DNA of 64,000 nt, taken from Affinundibacterium seohonense. Its GTDB lineage: Bacteria > Pseudomonadota > Gammaproteobacteria > Burkholderiales > Burkholderiaceae_D. A model generated the notes under the pieces. That model was not told the origin of the DNA and did not search any database. It was given only the letters and a program-made list of their open reading frames with translations. Positions 36,916-45,843 of the stretch are shown in pieces (position 1 is the stretch's first letter; each line of letters opens with the position of its first letter). The position numbers and the translations under genes are program-made. The stretch covers positions 40,892 to 104,891 of the forward strand of contig NZ_JACOFW010000018.1 of assembly GCF_014284305.1 (NCBI RefSeq). Reading direction: 5' to 3'.

Positions 36916-38114
36916 CTGAACAAACTCCCTCTATCGACGCCATGTCAACAACGAATAATGTGACTGAAGGAACTGCGGCAACTGCTACACCAGCGGCAAG
37001 TAGCTCCGCGGACAATACGCAAGCTGCGCCAAGTGTGAGCTCTATTGCCAATGGAATTACCTCTGCAGGAAGTGCCAATAACATACCTTATATCGTGTCA
37101 GGTGTCTTAGCGCTCTTGTTGGCGGGACAATGGTATAGCTCGCAAAATCAGATGACCGCTTTGCGCGAAGAAGTCGCTAGGCGTTTGCAAACTGCAGACA
37201 TTAATAACAACGAGATTAAAGGGATTGCAAAGAACGTGCAGGAGTCTTCGCGTGATATGCAAGCCAAAGTCAGTGTGCTAGAAGCGAAGCAAACGGAAGC
37301 GCAAGGCCAGCAAGTGGCGCTTGAACAGTTGTATCAGGATTTATCGAAGAGCCGTGATGAGTGGGCTCTGGCTGAAATCGAACAAGTATTAGCAACCGCC
37401 AGTCAGCAATTACAATTGGCTGGAAATGTACAGGGCGCTTTGATTGCTCTACAAAATTCAGATGGGCGTTTAGCAAAAGCAGAAAAAACGCAATTTATCG
37501 CAGTGCGCAGGGCGATTGCGAAAGATATTGAAATGCTCAAAGCCTTGCCACAGTTAGATATGACTGGTTTGGTATTGCGACTCGATAGCGTGATCGCGCA
37601 AGTTGATAATATTCCTCTGTGGGCGGATGAAAAGCCACCTGTTGTTTCTACGCCGCCTAAAGCGCCATTGCGTGTATTGCCAAGAACTTCGAAGGCAAAA
37701 AATGAAAAAGTGGAAGAAACCACAGAGAATACTTTTGCCGCACAGCTGCAAGACCGCTGGCAGAGTTTTTCTAGCGAAATGTGGAGCGAGATGAAGCAAC
37801 TGATTCGTGTGCGTAACGTCGAATCGCCAGATGCCTTATTGCTCAATCCTTCACAAGCCTACTTTGCTAAAGAGAATTTGAAATTACGTTTGCTCAATGC
37901 GCGTTTGGCATTGTTGTCTCGTAACGAGGGGGCTTTCCGTAGCGATATGATTTCAGCGCAAGATTTGATTTCAAAATACTTCGATGTGCGTTCAAAACAA
38001 GCGCAAACAGCGCAAGCTTTGTTAAAACAGATTCAAAGCAATAACTTATCGATCGAAATGCCAGCATTAACAGAAAGCCTCAATTCTGTTCGTAATTTCA
38101 AGGTAAAACCTTAA
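36912..38114 (+). CDS. hemX: HemX family membrane protein
   Basis: The 400-residue protein has an Ala/Ser/Thr-rich N-terminal tail, a single membrane helix (about residues 57-75, IPYIVSGVLALLLAGQWY) and a long coiled-coil periplasmic domain. This is the HemX architecture. Despite old annotation as a uroporphyrinogen methyltransferase it has no methyltransferase motifs; a scaffold role in heme synthesis is proposed for the family. It overlaps hemD by 4 bases and is followed by hemY. Confidence 0.9.
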   Translation: MTEQTPSIDAMSTTNNVTEGTAATATPAASSSADNTQAAPSVSSIANGITSAGSANNIPYIVSGVLALLLAGQWYSSQNQMTALREEVARRLQTADINNNEIKGIAKNVQESSRDMQAKVSVLEAKQTEAQGQQVALEQLYQDLSKSRDEWALAEIEQVLATASQQLQLAGNVQGALIALQNSDGRLAKAEKTQFIAVRRAIAKDIEMLKALPQLDMTGLVLRLDSVIAQVDNIPLWADEKPPVVSTPPKAPLRVLPRTSKAKNEKVEETTENTFAAQLQDRWQSFSSEMWSEMKQLIRVRNVESPDALLLNPSQAYFAKENLKLRLLNARLALLSRNEGAFRSDMISAQDLISKYFDVRSKQAQTAQALLKQIQSNNLSIEMPALTESLNSVRNFKVKP

Positions 38115-38129
38115 TCTCACCATAAGCCC

Positions 38130-39323
38130 ATGCGTATCTTTATTCGTATTCTCATCTTATTTGCCTTGGCTGTCGGTATCGCGATTGGCGGACGTTTTAA
38201 CGCTGGAAATGTGGTGTTGTTTTATCCACCAACCCGAATTGATGTCTCTTTAAATTTCTTCTTGTTGATTTTGGCGGCGGTGTTTTTTGTAGTGTATGTG
38301 ATCGTACGTACAATCGTTGTTACTACTGAGATGCCAAAAAAAGTAGCGGAATATCGGCAAAGCAAGCGCGAACGTGAAAGCAATCGTGCGCTACGAGATG
38401 CCTTGAAGGCTTTATTCGAAGGACGTTTTGGGCATGCCGAAAAGTCCGCAGTGAAGGCCTTAGACTTGCCTGAAAATAAGGCTCTCGCAAGTTTAGTCGG
38501 CGCGAAAGCAGCTCATCATATGAGTCAGTTTGAGCGTCGTAATGCTTGGTTTGCAGGAATTGAAGACGATGCGGCATACAAAACAGCGCGTTTAGTCACG
38601 ATGACAGAGTTGTATGTGGATGAACATAAGGCTGAGCAAGCATTAGATGCAGTCAAAGAATTGAATGCACGCGGCAAGCGACATATTCAGGTATTGCGCT
38701 GGGCCTTAAAAGCAAATCAACAAGCGAAGAATTGGTCAGAAGTGGTGAAATTGGTTCGTACCTTGGAAAAGAATCATGCGATTCATCCCGCTTTGGCAGG
38801 TCGTTTGCGTGAAATGGCATACGAAGCGCTATTGAAGGAAAATGGACACGATGCGGAGTCATTGCGCCGCATTTGGAGTGAAGTACCGACAACTGAACGA
38901 AAAAATCGCTACATCGCAGTCATTGCGGCAACGGCATTTACTCAATGCCAACTACTCGAAGAGGCGAGAAATATTGTCGAGCGAGCGTTGGCGGAAGAGT
39001 GGGATAACCGTTTGTTACGTAGTTATCGTGAAGCAGCTGGTTCTGAGGGTTCCGCCGCTTTACGATCACAAATTGAGTACTGTGAGGATTGGCTCAAAAA
39101 GCAAGTAAGAAATGCCGAGCTCGAATTAACTTTAGGTGTGCTGTGTTTTCATCAAAAGTTATGGGGTAAGGCGCAGGTTCACTTGGAAGATGCATTGAAT
39201 CATGCACAAGAAACGCGCATCTTGCGGGAAGTGAATCTGAGTTTAGCTCAATTGCATGACAAGTTGGGACAAACAGCAGAAGCGACGAAATATTATCGTC
39301 AGTGTGCTCTTGTCGTTGATTGA
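38130..39323 (+). CDS. hemY: HemY family TPR membrane protein
   Basis: The 397-residue protein has two N-terminal membrane helices (FIRILILFALAVGIAIGG and LNFFLLILAAVFFVVYVIV) followed by TPR-like helical repeats. This is the proteobacterial HemY N-domain family, unrelated to the protoporphyrinogen oxidase of the same name. It completes the hemCDXY operon, 15 bases after hemX. Confidence 0.93.
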   Translation: MRIFIRILILFALAVGIAIGGRFNAGNVVLFYPPTRIDVSLNFFLLILAAVFFVVYVIVRTIVVTTEMPKKVAEYRQSKRERESNRALRDALKALFEGRFGHAEKSAVKALDLPENKALASLVGAKAAHHMSQFERRNAWFAGIEDDAAYKTARLVTMTELYVDEHKAEQALDAVKELNARGKRHIQVLRWALKANQQAKNWSEVVKLVRTLEKNHAIHPALAGRLREMAYEALLKENGHDAESLRRIWSEVPTTERKNRYIAVIAATAFTQCQLLEEARNIVERALAEEWDNRLLRSYREAAGSEGSAALRSQIEYCEDWLKKQVRNAELELTLGVLCFHQKLWGKAQVHLEDALNHAQETRILREVNLSLAQLHDKLGQTAEATKYYRQCALVVD

Positions 39324-39395
39324 TTTTCTTGCAAGATCTTTTGCAGTATTCGTTTCAATTACTGCTGCATTGCACCAACGTCACCTAAAAATCGC

Positions 39396-39401
39396 TATAA
39401 T
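39396..39401 (+). promoter_or_regulatory. Probable -10 element upstream of ppa
   Basis: A perfect TATAAT lies 48 bases before the ppa start. The best -35 match (TTGCAC, 39370-39375) is 20 bases away, longer than ideal, so the promoter call is tentative. Confidence 0.45.
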
Positions 39402-39448
39402 TCCATCATAGTCTAGTGATTGTGTTGGAATTAACCTGAAAGTGTCTT

Positions 39449-39988
39449 ATGAGTTTAAATAAAGTATCCGCCGGCCGTGATTTGCCAAACGATTTTAATG
39501 TGATCATCGAGATTCCTATGAATGCGGATCCGATTAAATATGAAGTAGATAAAGAAAGCGGCGCGATTTTTGTTGATCGCTTTATGGGTACGGCGATGCA
39601 CTATCCATGCAACTACGGCTATGTACCAAATACAATTTCTGGCGATGGTGATCCAGTTGACGTATTGGTCATTACACCATTTCCATTGATCCCAGGCGTC
39701 GTTGTACGTTGCCGTCCTATCGGCATTTTGAATATGCATGACGAAGCAGGTGCAGACGGTAAAGTTTTAGCAGTACCTATCGACAAAATTTTACCTATCT
39801 ACCAACACTGGCAAAAACCAGAAGATTTGAACATTCTGCGTTTGAATCAGATCCAGCATTTCTTTGAACATTACAAAGATTTAGAGCCAGGTAAGTGGGT
39901 CAAGATCGATGGTTGGGGTGGTACAGATGACGCCCGTGCAGAGATTTTGAATGGTGTCGAAAACTACAAAAAATCTTTGCTTAGTTAG
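39449..39988 (+). CDS. ppa: Inorganic pyrophosphatase (soluble)
   Basis: The 179-residue family I enzyme hydrolyses pyrophosphate in the cytoplasm. It has [34 protein letters not shown] with the metal-binding aspartates, and [20 protein letters not shown]. The genome thus carries both this soluble enzyme and the membrane pyrophosphatase HppA in the same window. Confidence 0.97.
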   Translation: MSLNKVSAGRDLPNDFNVIIEIPMNADPIKYEVDKESGAIFVDRFMGTAMHYPCNYGYVPNTISGDGDPVDVLVITPFPLIPGVVVRCRPIGILNMHDEAGADGKVLAVPIDKILPIYQHWQKPEDLNILRLNQIQHFFEHYKDLEPGKWVKIDGWGGTDDARAEILNGVENYKKSLLS

Positions 39989-40103
39989 TATTTAATTGTC
40001 GAAAAATTAATGCAAAAAGAACTGTAGATGTTGTTTAACCTAAAGAAATTTAGTATGTGACCGTGAAGGCTGATCCTACTACATCATCTAAACGATAGTA
40101 GTT

Positions 40104-40143
40104 AAAAACGACCCACTTGCGTTTGCAGCTGGGTCGTTTTTGA
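40104..40143 (+). terminator. Intrinsic terminator after ppa
   Basis: The perfect 12-bp stem AAAAACGACCCA / TGGGTCGTTTTT with a 14-nt loop ends in a T-run. The remainder of the 335-base gap up to 40323 becomes strongly AT-rich and shows no gene. Confidence 0.9.
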
Positions 40144-40323
40144 TTGTGTTTTTTGAATATTTAAAATCTCAATATGCATATTTTCCATTGTTGCCTTGTT
40201 GGTGTATAGTTAATGCATTTGTGTTTGCGTTGGTACTATTTAAAGATTGAAAGCGTCATTGAGTGTTTAGAGTTTTTATCGAGATGCCGTGACAATTAAT
40301 TATTTTAATGGGATTGAGTTGTT

Positions 40324-40737
40324 GTGAAAAAAACAAAAAAAGATGCCGTAATTTATACATTTCTTGTTTTATTGATTACGATTTCGGTATATTTTTTAGT
40401 TTCTTTTATTTTAAAGCCTGTGCCAGCCACTGTATTTGATAGGGGGGATTTTAGTAATTATTTTAATGGTAAAAAAGCAAGAGTTATTATTTATGGAACT
40501 AGTTGGTGTAGATCATGTGCGGCTGCACGTGATTATTTGAAAAGTAAGCATGTCGATTTTATTGATTACGATATTGATTACTCCGACGATGCGAAAAGTC
40601 AATATTTAGAATTGGGAGGCAAGACTGTCCCATTGTTGTTGATCGGAAATCGGCGCCTAAGAGGCTTTAATCCAAAAATGGTTAAAGATGCTCTTGCTCA
40701 ACTGCCTCAGGATGATCAAGTTGGTACATCCAACTAA
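40324..40737 (+). CDS. Membrane-anchored glutaredoxin/thioredoxin-fold protein
   Basis: The 137-residue protein has a Lys-rich N-terminus, one membrane helix (about residues 9-30) and a thioredoxin-fold domain outside it. The redox motif is WCRSC (Cys62, Cys65) and the cis-proline lies in KTVPLLLI (Pro103), followed by the glutaredoxin-like LRGFNPKMV. A positively charged N-terminus implies a periplasmic redox domain. The start is GTG at 40324 with a poor ribosome binding site. It precedes the cysteine-rich peptide gene and may act on it; this is inference. Base composition is AT-rich. Confidence 0.8.
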   Translation: MKKTKKDAVIYTFLVLLITISVYFLVSFILKPVPATVFDRGDFSNYFNGKKARVIIYGTSWCRSCAAARDYLKSKHVDFIDYDIDYSDDAKSQYLELGGKTVPLLLIGNRRLRGFNPKMVKDALAQLPQDDQVGTSN

Positions 40738-41115
40738 TCACTTACTAAGACGATTTGTATATCGCACTGAACGTACTCAATAAAATATTTCAATTCACTA
40801 TGTAAAACTCTAGTTTAAACTGCTGCATGGATTGCTGGGGCAAATATGCTTCCCGCACAAATTTTGATTGTGTATTTTAAATTCCAATATTTACATGCTA
40901 ATTTAGTAGTTTTATAGTAAAATAATTTATTGGTAAGTTTTTTGTTGCCAATAATAGAGCTAATTTCAATATTATATTTCTCGTTGATTGCTAATTTTTG
41001 GCGATTTATTGCAATTAATAGTTAATTGTTAATGAGTTGTATCATTATTTTTCAAATGGAAATTCTAAAAGTATTGATTAGTGCTAATTTTAACTTTTGT
41101 TAATTGGAGTGGAAT
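40738..41115. other. AT-rich gap with no recognised gene
   Basis: This 380-base stretch is markedly richer in A and T than its surroundings, especially after 40860. It holds no open frame with a start and ribosome binding site and no tRNA. It may contain the promoter of the downstream peptide gene and looks like horizontally acquired DNA by composition. Confidence 0.5.
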
Positions 41116-41313
41116 ATGGAAAAGACATCTATAAAGAAAAAAGCATTGGCAGCGATAGCTGTATTGTCGTTTTTGAGTGCAGGTATGGCGATTGCACAGC
41201 CAAAATCTCAGGAAGAGTGTGTAGCTGCTGCAGAGAATTGTTATGATACTTGGTATATGCCGAATTGGGGATGTGATGCCTTGTACCGTGAATGCAGGAA
41301 AACTTGGTACTAG
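41116..41313 (+). CDS. Secreted four-cysteine micropeptide precursor
   Basis: The 65-residue product has a Sec-type signal peptide (MEKTSIKKKALAAIAVLSFL, cleavage probably after AMAIA near residue 27). The mature part is about 38 residues, rich in Trp and Tyr. Its four cysteines (35, 42, 53, 60) make a symmetric C-x6-C-x10-C-x6-C pattern, which could form an alpha-hairpin closed by two disulfides. A GGAG ribosome binding site lies 6 bases upstream. It is followed by its own terminator and then by a complete ABC peptide-exporter-type operon. I do not recognise a family; a secreted toxin, bacteriocin or signal is possible but unproven. Confidence 0.7.
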   Translation: MEKTSIKKKALAAIAVLSFLSAGMAIAQPKSQEECVAAAENCYDTWYMPNWGCDALYRECRKTWY

Positions 41314-41322
41314 TAAAAAATG

Positions 41323-41346
41323 GGAGGTTCACGTAACCTCCTTTTC
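41323..41346 (+). terminator. Intrinsic terminator after the micropeptide gene
   Basis: GGAGGTT pairs with AACCTCC over a 5-nt loop, followed by TTTT. Leaky termination here would give high peptide and lower transporter expression from one promoter. Confidence 0.7.
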
Positions 41347-41373
41347 GTTGCGTCATACTTTAACATTAAATCA

Positions 41374-42087
41374 ATGAATAATATAAAGACTAGGAATGCC
41401 AAACAAATTTTTTTTGAAATGTCGACATCATCATGGGGCTTTTTCTTGGTAATTGGCTTTCCAATTTTAAATGCGTTTATTTACTGTATTTATATTAATA
41501 TTGTGGATATTGAATGGGTCAATTATTCGATACTTATACAAAGTTATGATCCACAAACAGCAAAGAGAATATTGGCGAGAGTTTTAGATCACAGTAATCT
41601 CTTTCACTTTGGTAAGATGGCGTTTTGGCCAGTAGTATTGTGTCAATTGAAGATATTGTTGATAGCGATATTTACTGTTGCAATTGCTCAATTTTTCAAC
41701 TCCAGAATTGAAGCAAAAAGGCTTTTTTTAATGAGTTTATGGTCGCACATCACGCTCTTGGTGGGTATGTTGTTGAGTCTTGCCGTTCTTGTGACTGCAA
41801 ATTCTCCAGTCAGAATCTATTTGAAAGATTTGGATCCAATTTCATGGAATAGCCTCCTTAAATTAAAGGGTGACGGTGCCCTGCAGTTCTTTACTTCGTT
41901 TGAAGGGCCTATTGTATTTGTAAATATTTTTATATTGGCTTATTTATTTAAGCGTCAATCAAACTTAGAAGATATAAATGTAACTGCTCATATTGGGTGG
42001 ATAAGGAGTATTCTGTTTGCAGCTATTCCATATTTTATTTTCATGAGTATGGAATATTATCTTTTTGGTGTTGCGTTTTCAGGATGA
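41374..42087 (+). CDS. Hypothetical integral membrane protein (Yip1-like topology)
   Basis: The product of about 237 residues has five hydrophobic segments, roughly GFFLVIGFPILNAFIYCIYI, the segment around AFWPVVLCQLKILLIAIF, the one around SLWSHITLLVGMLLSLAVL, PIVFVNIFILAYLF and RSILFAAIPYFIFM. The topology and the position before a MacA-type adaptor recall the Yip1-family subunit (YknW) of Bacillus YknWXYZ and the AS-48 exporter, but the sequence match is not certain by eye. The start at 41374 is chosen because the frame upstream covers the terminator. Composition is AT-rich. The adaptor gene follows after 16 bases. Confidence 0.65.
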   Translation: MNNIKTRNAKQIFFEMSTSSWGFFLVIGFPILNAFIYCIYINIVDIEWVNYSILIQSYDPQTAKRILARVLDHSNLFHFGKMAFWPVVLCQLKILLIAIFTVAIAQFFNSRIEAKRLFLMSLWSHITLLVGMLLSLAVLVTANSPVRIYLKDLDPISWNSLLKLKGDGALQFFTSFEGPIVFVNIFILAYLFKRQSNLEDINVTAHIGWIRSILFAAIPYFIFMSMEYYLFGVAFSG

Positions 42088-42103
42088 AAGTTTTAGGTAG
42101 AGA

Positions 42104-43297
42104 ATGAAGAAGCTTGCGATTGTGCTAGTTTTATTTTTGATTGTTAGCATCACTACTTTTTTTGTTAAAAATAAGTCGATAACAGGCGTTAAACATCAAA
42201 CCAATAAAGTAGAGCAAGGTGCTATTAGCAGCTCTTTTTATACTGCGGGTACTTTAGCCTATCGCAATCAAGCGCGCCTTTCTGCCGAGCTGGTTGCTAA
42301 AGTCACGCATATTTATGTGCAAGAAGGGCAGGCGGTAGAGCAAGGGCAGGAGTTGATTAAGTTAGATGACTCCACTGTCAAGGCTGAGATTTCGCAAATG
42401 GAAGCTCAGGTTGCGCGCGGTGATATTGAGATACGTCGCGCCAAGAACGACGTGGAACAAAGGCAAACTGAGTGGCAGCGCCAAAATGAGTTAACTGCGC
42501 GGGGGATGGTTAGTAAACAAGCGCTTGACATAGCTTTGAATGCTTTGGATAACGCGAGATTTCAACTCGAATCGAATGAAAAAAATGCGCTACAAAATGT
42601 CGCCGCATTATTGCAAAAACAAAAGCTCTTAGAAAAAACCATTATCCGATCTCCGATTCAGGGCGTGGTGATTGCGATACCGATTAAGGTTGGCGAGACG
42701 GCGGTCGCTAGCGCTGTGAGTTTGGCAGGCTCTAGTTTAATGACGATAGCCGATCCAAGTAGCATGGTGGTCGAAGCGCAAATCGCGGAATTTGATATAG
42801 CGCGTATTAAATTGGGGCAACTTGCTGCGATGACGACCAGAGCTGTACCAAATGAAACTTTCAAGGGAAAAGTGACGCGTATCGCACGTAGTGTCAATAA
42901 CGACAGCAAAACGGCCAGCGACAATAAAACGGTACGAACGGTCGCTGTGCAAATTGAATTAGCGAATAGTCATCCGCAATTTGTGTCGGGCATGAGTTGT
43001 GATCTCTCATTGATTGAGGGCGCGCAAGCGAAGACTTTGTTGATTCCACTCACCGCGCTGCGAGTCGATGAAATCAATACCGATAGTTTTTCGGGCGCTA
43101 AACGACGAGATTATTATGTATGGCAAGTTAAAAATGGTCGCGTGGTAAAACAGATGCTAGAGATTGGCTACGCCGATGAGCATAGGCAAGAAGTGCGCAA
43201 AGGCTTAGCCTTGGGCGATGAAATCATTAGTGGACCCGCCGCCCTCTTGGAGAAGTTGCGTGACGGTCAAGCATTGCCAGAAGTCGATGTTCGATGA
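42104..43297 (+). CDS. MacA/HlyD-type periplasmic adaptor (membrane fusion protein)
   Basis: The 397-residue protein has an N-terminal membrane helix, a split lipoyl domain (HIYVQEGQAVEQGQELIKLDD and the IIRSPIQGVVIAI half), a coiled-coil hairpin (about residues 100-180) and C-terminal beta domains. This is the MacA/YknX adaptor layout, which links an ABC exporter to an outer membrane channel in Gram-negative cells. No TolC-like gene is in the island, so a shared TolC is likely. Confidence 0.9.
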   Translation: MKKLAIVLVLFLIVSITTFFVKNKSITGVKHQTNKVEQGAISSSFYTAGTLAYRNQARLSAELVAKVTHIYVQEGQAVEQGQELIKLDDSTVKAEISQMEAQVARGDIEIRRAKNDVEQRQTEWQRQNELTARGMVSKQALDIALNALDNARFQLESNEKNALQNVAALLQKQKLLEKTIIRSPIQGVVIAIPIKVGETAVASAVSLAGSSLMTIADPSSMVVEAQIAEFDIARIKLGQLAAMTTRAVPNETFKGKVTRIARSVNNDSKTASDNKTVRTVAVQIELANSHPQFVSGMSCDLSLIEGAQAKTLLIPLTALRVDEINTDSFSGAKRRDYYVWQVKNGRVVKQMLEIGYADEHRQEVRKGLALGDEIISGPAALLEKLRDGQALPEVDVR

Positions 43298-43335
43298 AAG
43301 TATCATCGCACGGTTTTACACTCGGAAACTAGACC

Positions 43336-44550
43336 ATGCTGGTTAGTGTATGGGATATGTTTGTGCAGGCATGGACACAGATTCGCGCCCATCTGGGGCG
43401 TAGTTTGCTGACCGCCTTGGGCATTATTATTTCTATCACCGGCGTTATTGCCATTACGGGCGTGATGCTGGGATTGGAGTTGATGGTTAATCGTCAATTG
43501 ACATCGCTGGGCTCTGAGTTAGTGATGGTGCAAGCGAGTGGTGGTGCGAAATTGGGGCGGCGCGAATGGGATGCGCTAAGCTCTCAAGTAGCTGGCATAA
43601 AGTCCTTAGTAGCGAGTCAGCAGATTGCTTCACGTCATAATGTCACCGGTGACGAGATCGCTGTACGTTATGGGAAACTGAGAAAAAATGTCAGCGTCGC
43701 TTCGGCCTCGATGTTGCTTCCACAACTGTATCAAGTTCTTCCGCTACAAGGTCGTTTTATCCAGGCAAGTGATGAAGGCGCGCACCACCGCGTTTGTGTG
43801 ATTAGTGAAGATTTGATTGTGGCATTAGGATTGCCCCAAAGCCCCATAGGAGTAAAACTCGGTTTTGCGCATTTTTCTTTGGAGATTGTGGGCGTACTGC
43901 CGCCTGTTAAAAAAGGAGGCCCACGGCAGTTGGTGCAGATGTACATCCCTTTTGGCCTTGCTCAAGAATTAGAAAGTAACACAAGGACATTGAGCTTCGC
44001 TTTCACTTTGAAAGATCCAAATCAACATCAATCTGTTATCCGACAGGTGAGACAAGTCTTGAGGATATCCTTAGCACGCGCACCGAATGAACAAGATGGT
44101 TTTACTATACAAGATGCAGGACAATTACGCGCTGCGAATGATGAAATCATACAAATGATTTCGATCGTTTTGATCTTGTTAGTGTCGATTTCTATGTTGG
44201 TCGGTGCTATTGGCATTATGAATGTGATGCTGGTGGCGGTGACGCAGCGGACTCGCGAGATCGGTGTTTTACGTGCGCTGGGTGCGACTAAATGGCATAT
44301 ACGGCTACAATTTTTGATCGAGGCTAGTAGTATTTCTGGTCTGGGAGCCATGGTCGGTCTGGTGTTGGGGGTCTCGCTCGCTAATATTTTTGTCAAACTC
44401 ACTTTTGAAGATGTTAACCGTATCGTGCTGCCGCTTTGGCCTATGTTGTCTGGGGTTGGTATCGCACTCTTGGTGGGTGTACTGGCGGGTGCGTGGCCTG
44501 CCATGCGTGCCGCACAACTTGATCCGATTGAGGCGCTTGCGGCGGAATAA
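43336..44550 (+). CDS. MacB-type ABC transporter permease 1
   Basis: The 404-residue protein has an N-terminal membrane helix (GRSLLTALGIIISITGVIAITG), a MacB periplasmic core domain and a C-terminal FtsX domain with three helices. The FtsX part contains IGIMNVMLVAVTQRTREIGVLRALGA, the permease signature. It lacks the fused ATPase of MacB proper; that is encoded separately three genes on. It is a paralogue of the next gene. Confidence 0.92.
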   Translation: MLVSVWDMFVQAWTQIRAHLGRSLLTALGIIISITGVIAITGVMLGLELMVNRQLTSLGSELVMVQASGGAKLGRREWDALSSQVAGIKSLVASQQIASRHNVTGDEIAVRYGKLRKNVSVASASMLLPQLYQVLPLQGRFIQASDEGAHHRVCVISEDLIVALGLPQSPIGVKLGFAHFSLEIVGVLPPVKKGGPRQLVQMYIPFGLAQELESNTRTLSFAFTLKDPNQHQSVIRQVRQVLRISLARAPNEQDGFTIQDAGQLRAANDEIIQMISIVLILLVSISMLVGAIGIMNVMLVAVTQRTREIGVLRALGATKWHIRLQFLIEASSISGLGAMVGLVLGVSLANIFVKLTFEDVNRIVLPLWPMLSGVGIALLVGVLAGAWPAMRAAQLDPIEALAAE

Positions 44551-44633
44551 TGAATGAAATTTCAAATGAATCAGGCGCAAAAATGGCGTGTTTTTTAGCG
44601 TGTTTCTCTCTCGAAATTTAAGGTGAATAGGTA

Positions 44634-45842
44634 ATGTTCGCTTTTTTTGATTTATTTCAGCAAGCGATGACGCAGATTCGCGTTTATGCTCTGCGTAGCG
44701 CACTAACTGCATTGGGCATCGTGATTGCCGTGACGGGCTTGGTGACGATCGCGGCGGTGGTGCAAGGTCTGGATAAAGGCGTCAATCAGGTCTTATCGCA
44801 ATTGGGTTCGGATTTGGTGCTGATTGACGGTAATTATATGAAAGACCGTGTCTTGCAGCGCCCAATGTCAAAGCAGGAATGGCAGAAGCTGAGTGCGCAA
44901 CTGGTTAATGTTAGCCCGGTAGTCGCTACCAGTAAACTGGATGTATCCGACCTGGCTTATCGTGGCAAAAAATCAGAAGTTACAGTGTTGGCCGCCTCTT
45001 ATTTTCATCCGCAGTTGTATCAGCAATTTCCCACGCAAGGTCGATTCTTGATGGAGAGCGATGAGACCTCCAGGCTCAGAGTCTGTGTAATCAGTGAGCA
45101 CCTGATTGCAGAATTGGGTTTGCCGCAGATGGCCTTGGGCAGCGTGATTATTTTGGGGACTTTTTCACTCAAAGTGATCGGTGTGGTACCAGGAAATGGC
45201 GACGCTGGACAAGGTCTGCGACAAATTGGTGATGTGTATGTGCCATTCTCGGTCGCAGAAGAATTGATGGGACAAGAGCGTCGTTACGCTTTTGGATTTC
45301 GGGTATCCGATCAATCACAAATGACCTCTGTCCTCTCGGAGGTCAAGCGCATCTTGCACCAGTCTTTAAAAACACCCGATGGTGAGGCGGAAGATTTTTT
45401 GATTGAGAGTAGTGATCAAATTCGAGATTCGGCCTTGCTATTGGAAAAAGCGATTTCAAAAGTCTTTTTTGCGATTGTTGCGATCTCTTTGGTGGTGGGT
45501 GGTGTAGGAGTGATGAATGTGATGCTGGTATCGGTTACCGAGCGCACACGTGAAATTGGTATCTTGATGGCTTTAGGTGCGAGCAAACAAACTATACGCT
45601 GGCAGTTTCTATTGGAAGCGATTCTGTTATCGGTGATGGGCGCCATCGTTGGTGTCTTATTGGGTAGCGCTCTAGCGCATGTTGTGGTGCGCTATATTCC
45701 TAAGGCAAGTACGCCTTCAGTGCCATTGTGGGCGATTGTATCAGCCGTCGGCGTATCAGTCTTAGTTGCATTAGTTTCCGGCGCCCTTCCCGCCGCTCGC
45801 GCTGCCGAACTTGACCCCGTCGTCGCTTTATCGAAAGAATAA
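44634..45842 (+). CDS. MacB-type ABC transporter permease 2
   Basis: The 402-residue protein repeats the layout of permease 1: N-terminal helix [21 protein letters not shown], periplasmic core domain, FtsX domain with [21 protein letters not shown]. The two tandem permeases share the Q-A-x-T-Q-I-R start and most FtsX motifs, so they arose by duplication and probably form a heterodimer. The stop codon lies next to the ATPase start. Confidence 0.92.
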   Translation: MFAFFDLFQQAMTQIRVYALRSALTALGIVIAVTGLVTIAAVVQGLDKGVNQVLSQLGSDLVLIDGNYMKDRVLQRPMSKQEWQKLSAQLVNVSPVVATSKLDVSDLAYRGKKSEVTVLAASYFHPQLYQQFPTQGRFLMESDETSRLRVCVISEHLIAELGLPQMALGSVIILGTFSLKVIGVVPGNGDAGQGLRQIGDVYVPFSVAEELMGQERRYAFGFRVSDQSQMTSVLSEVKRILHQSLKTPDGEAEDFLIESSDQIRDSALLLEKAISKVFFAIVAISLVVGGVGVMNVMLVSVTERTREIGILMALGASKQTIRWQFLLEAILLSVMGAIVGVLLGSALAHVVVRYIPKASTPSVPLWAIVSAVGVSVLVALVSGALPAARAAELDPVVALSKE

Positions 45843-45843
45843 A

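Noticed and set aside
41320..41373. Longer start for the 237-residue membrane protein at 41320
   Set aside because: The first 18 codons would cover the terminator after the micropeptide gene and add no conserved sequence; the ATG at 41374 is more likely.
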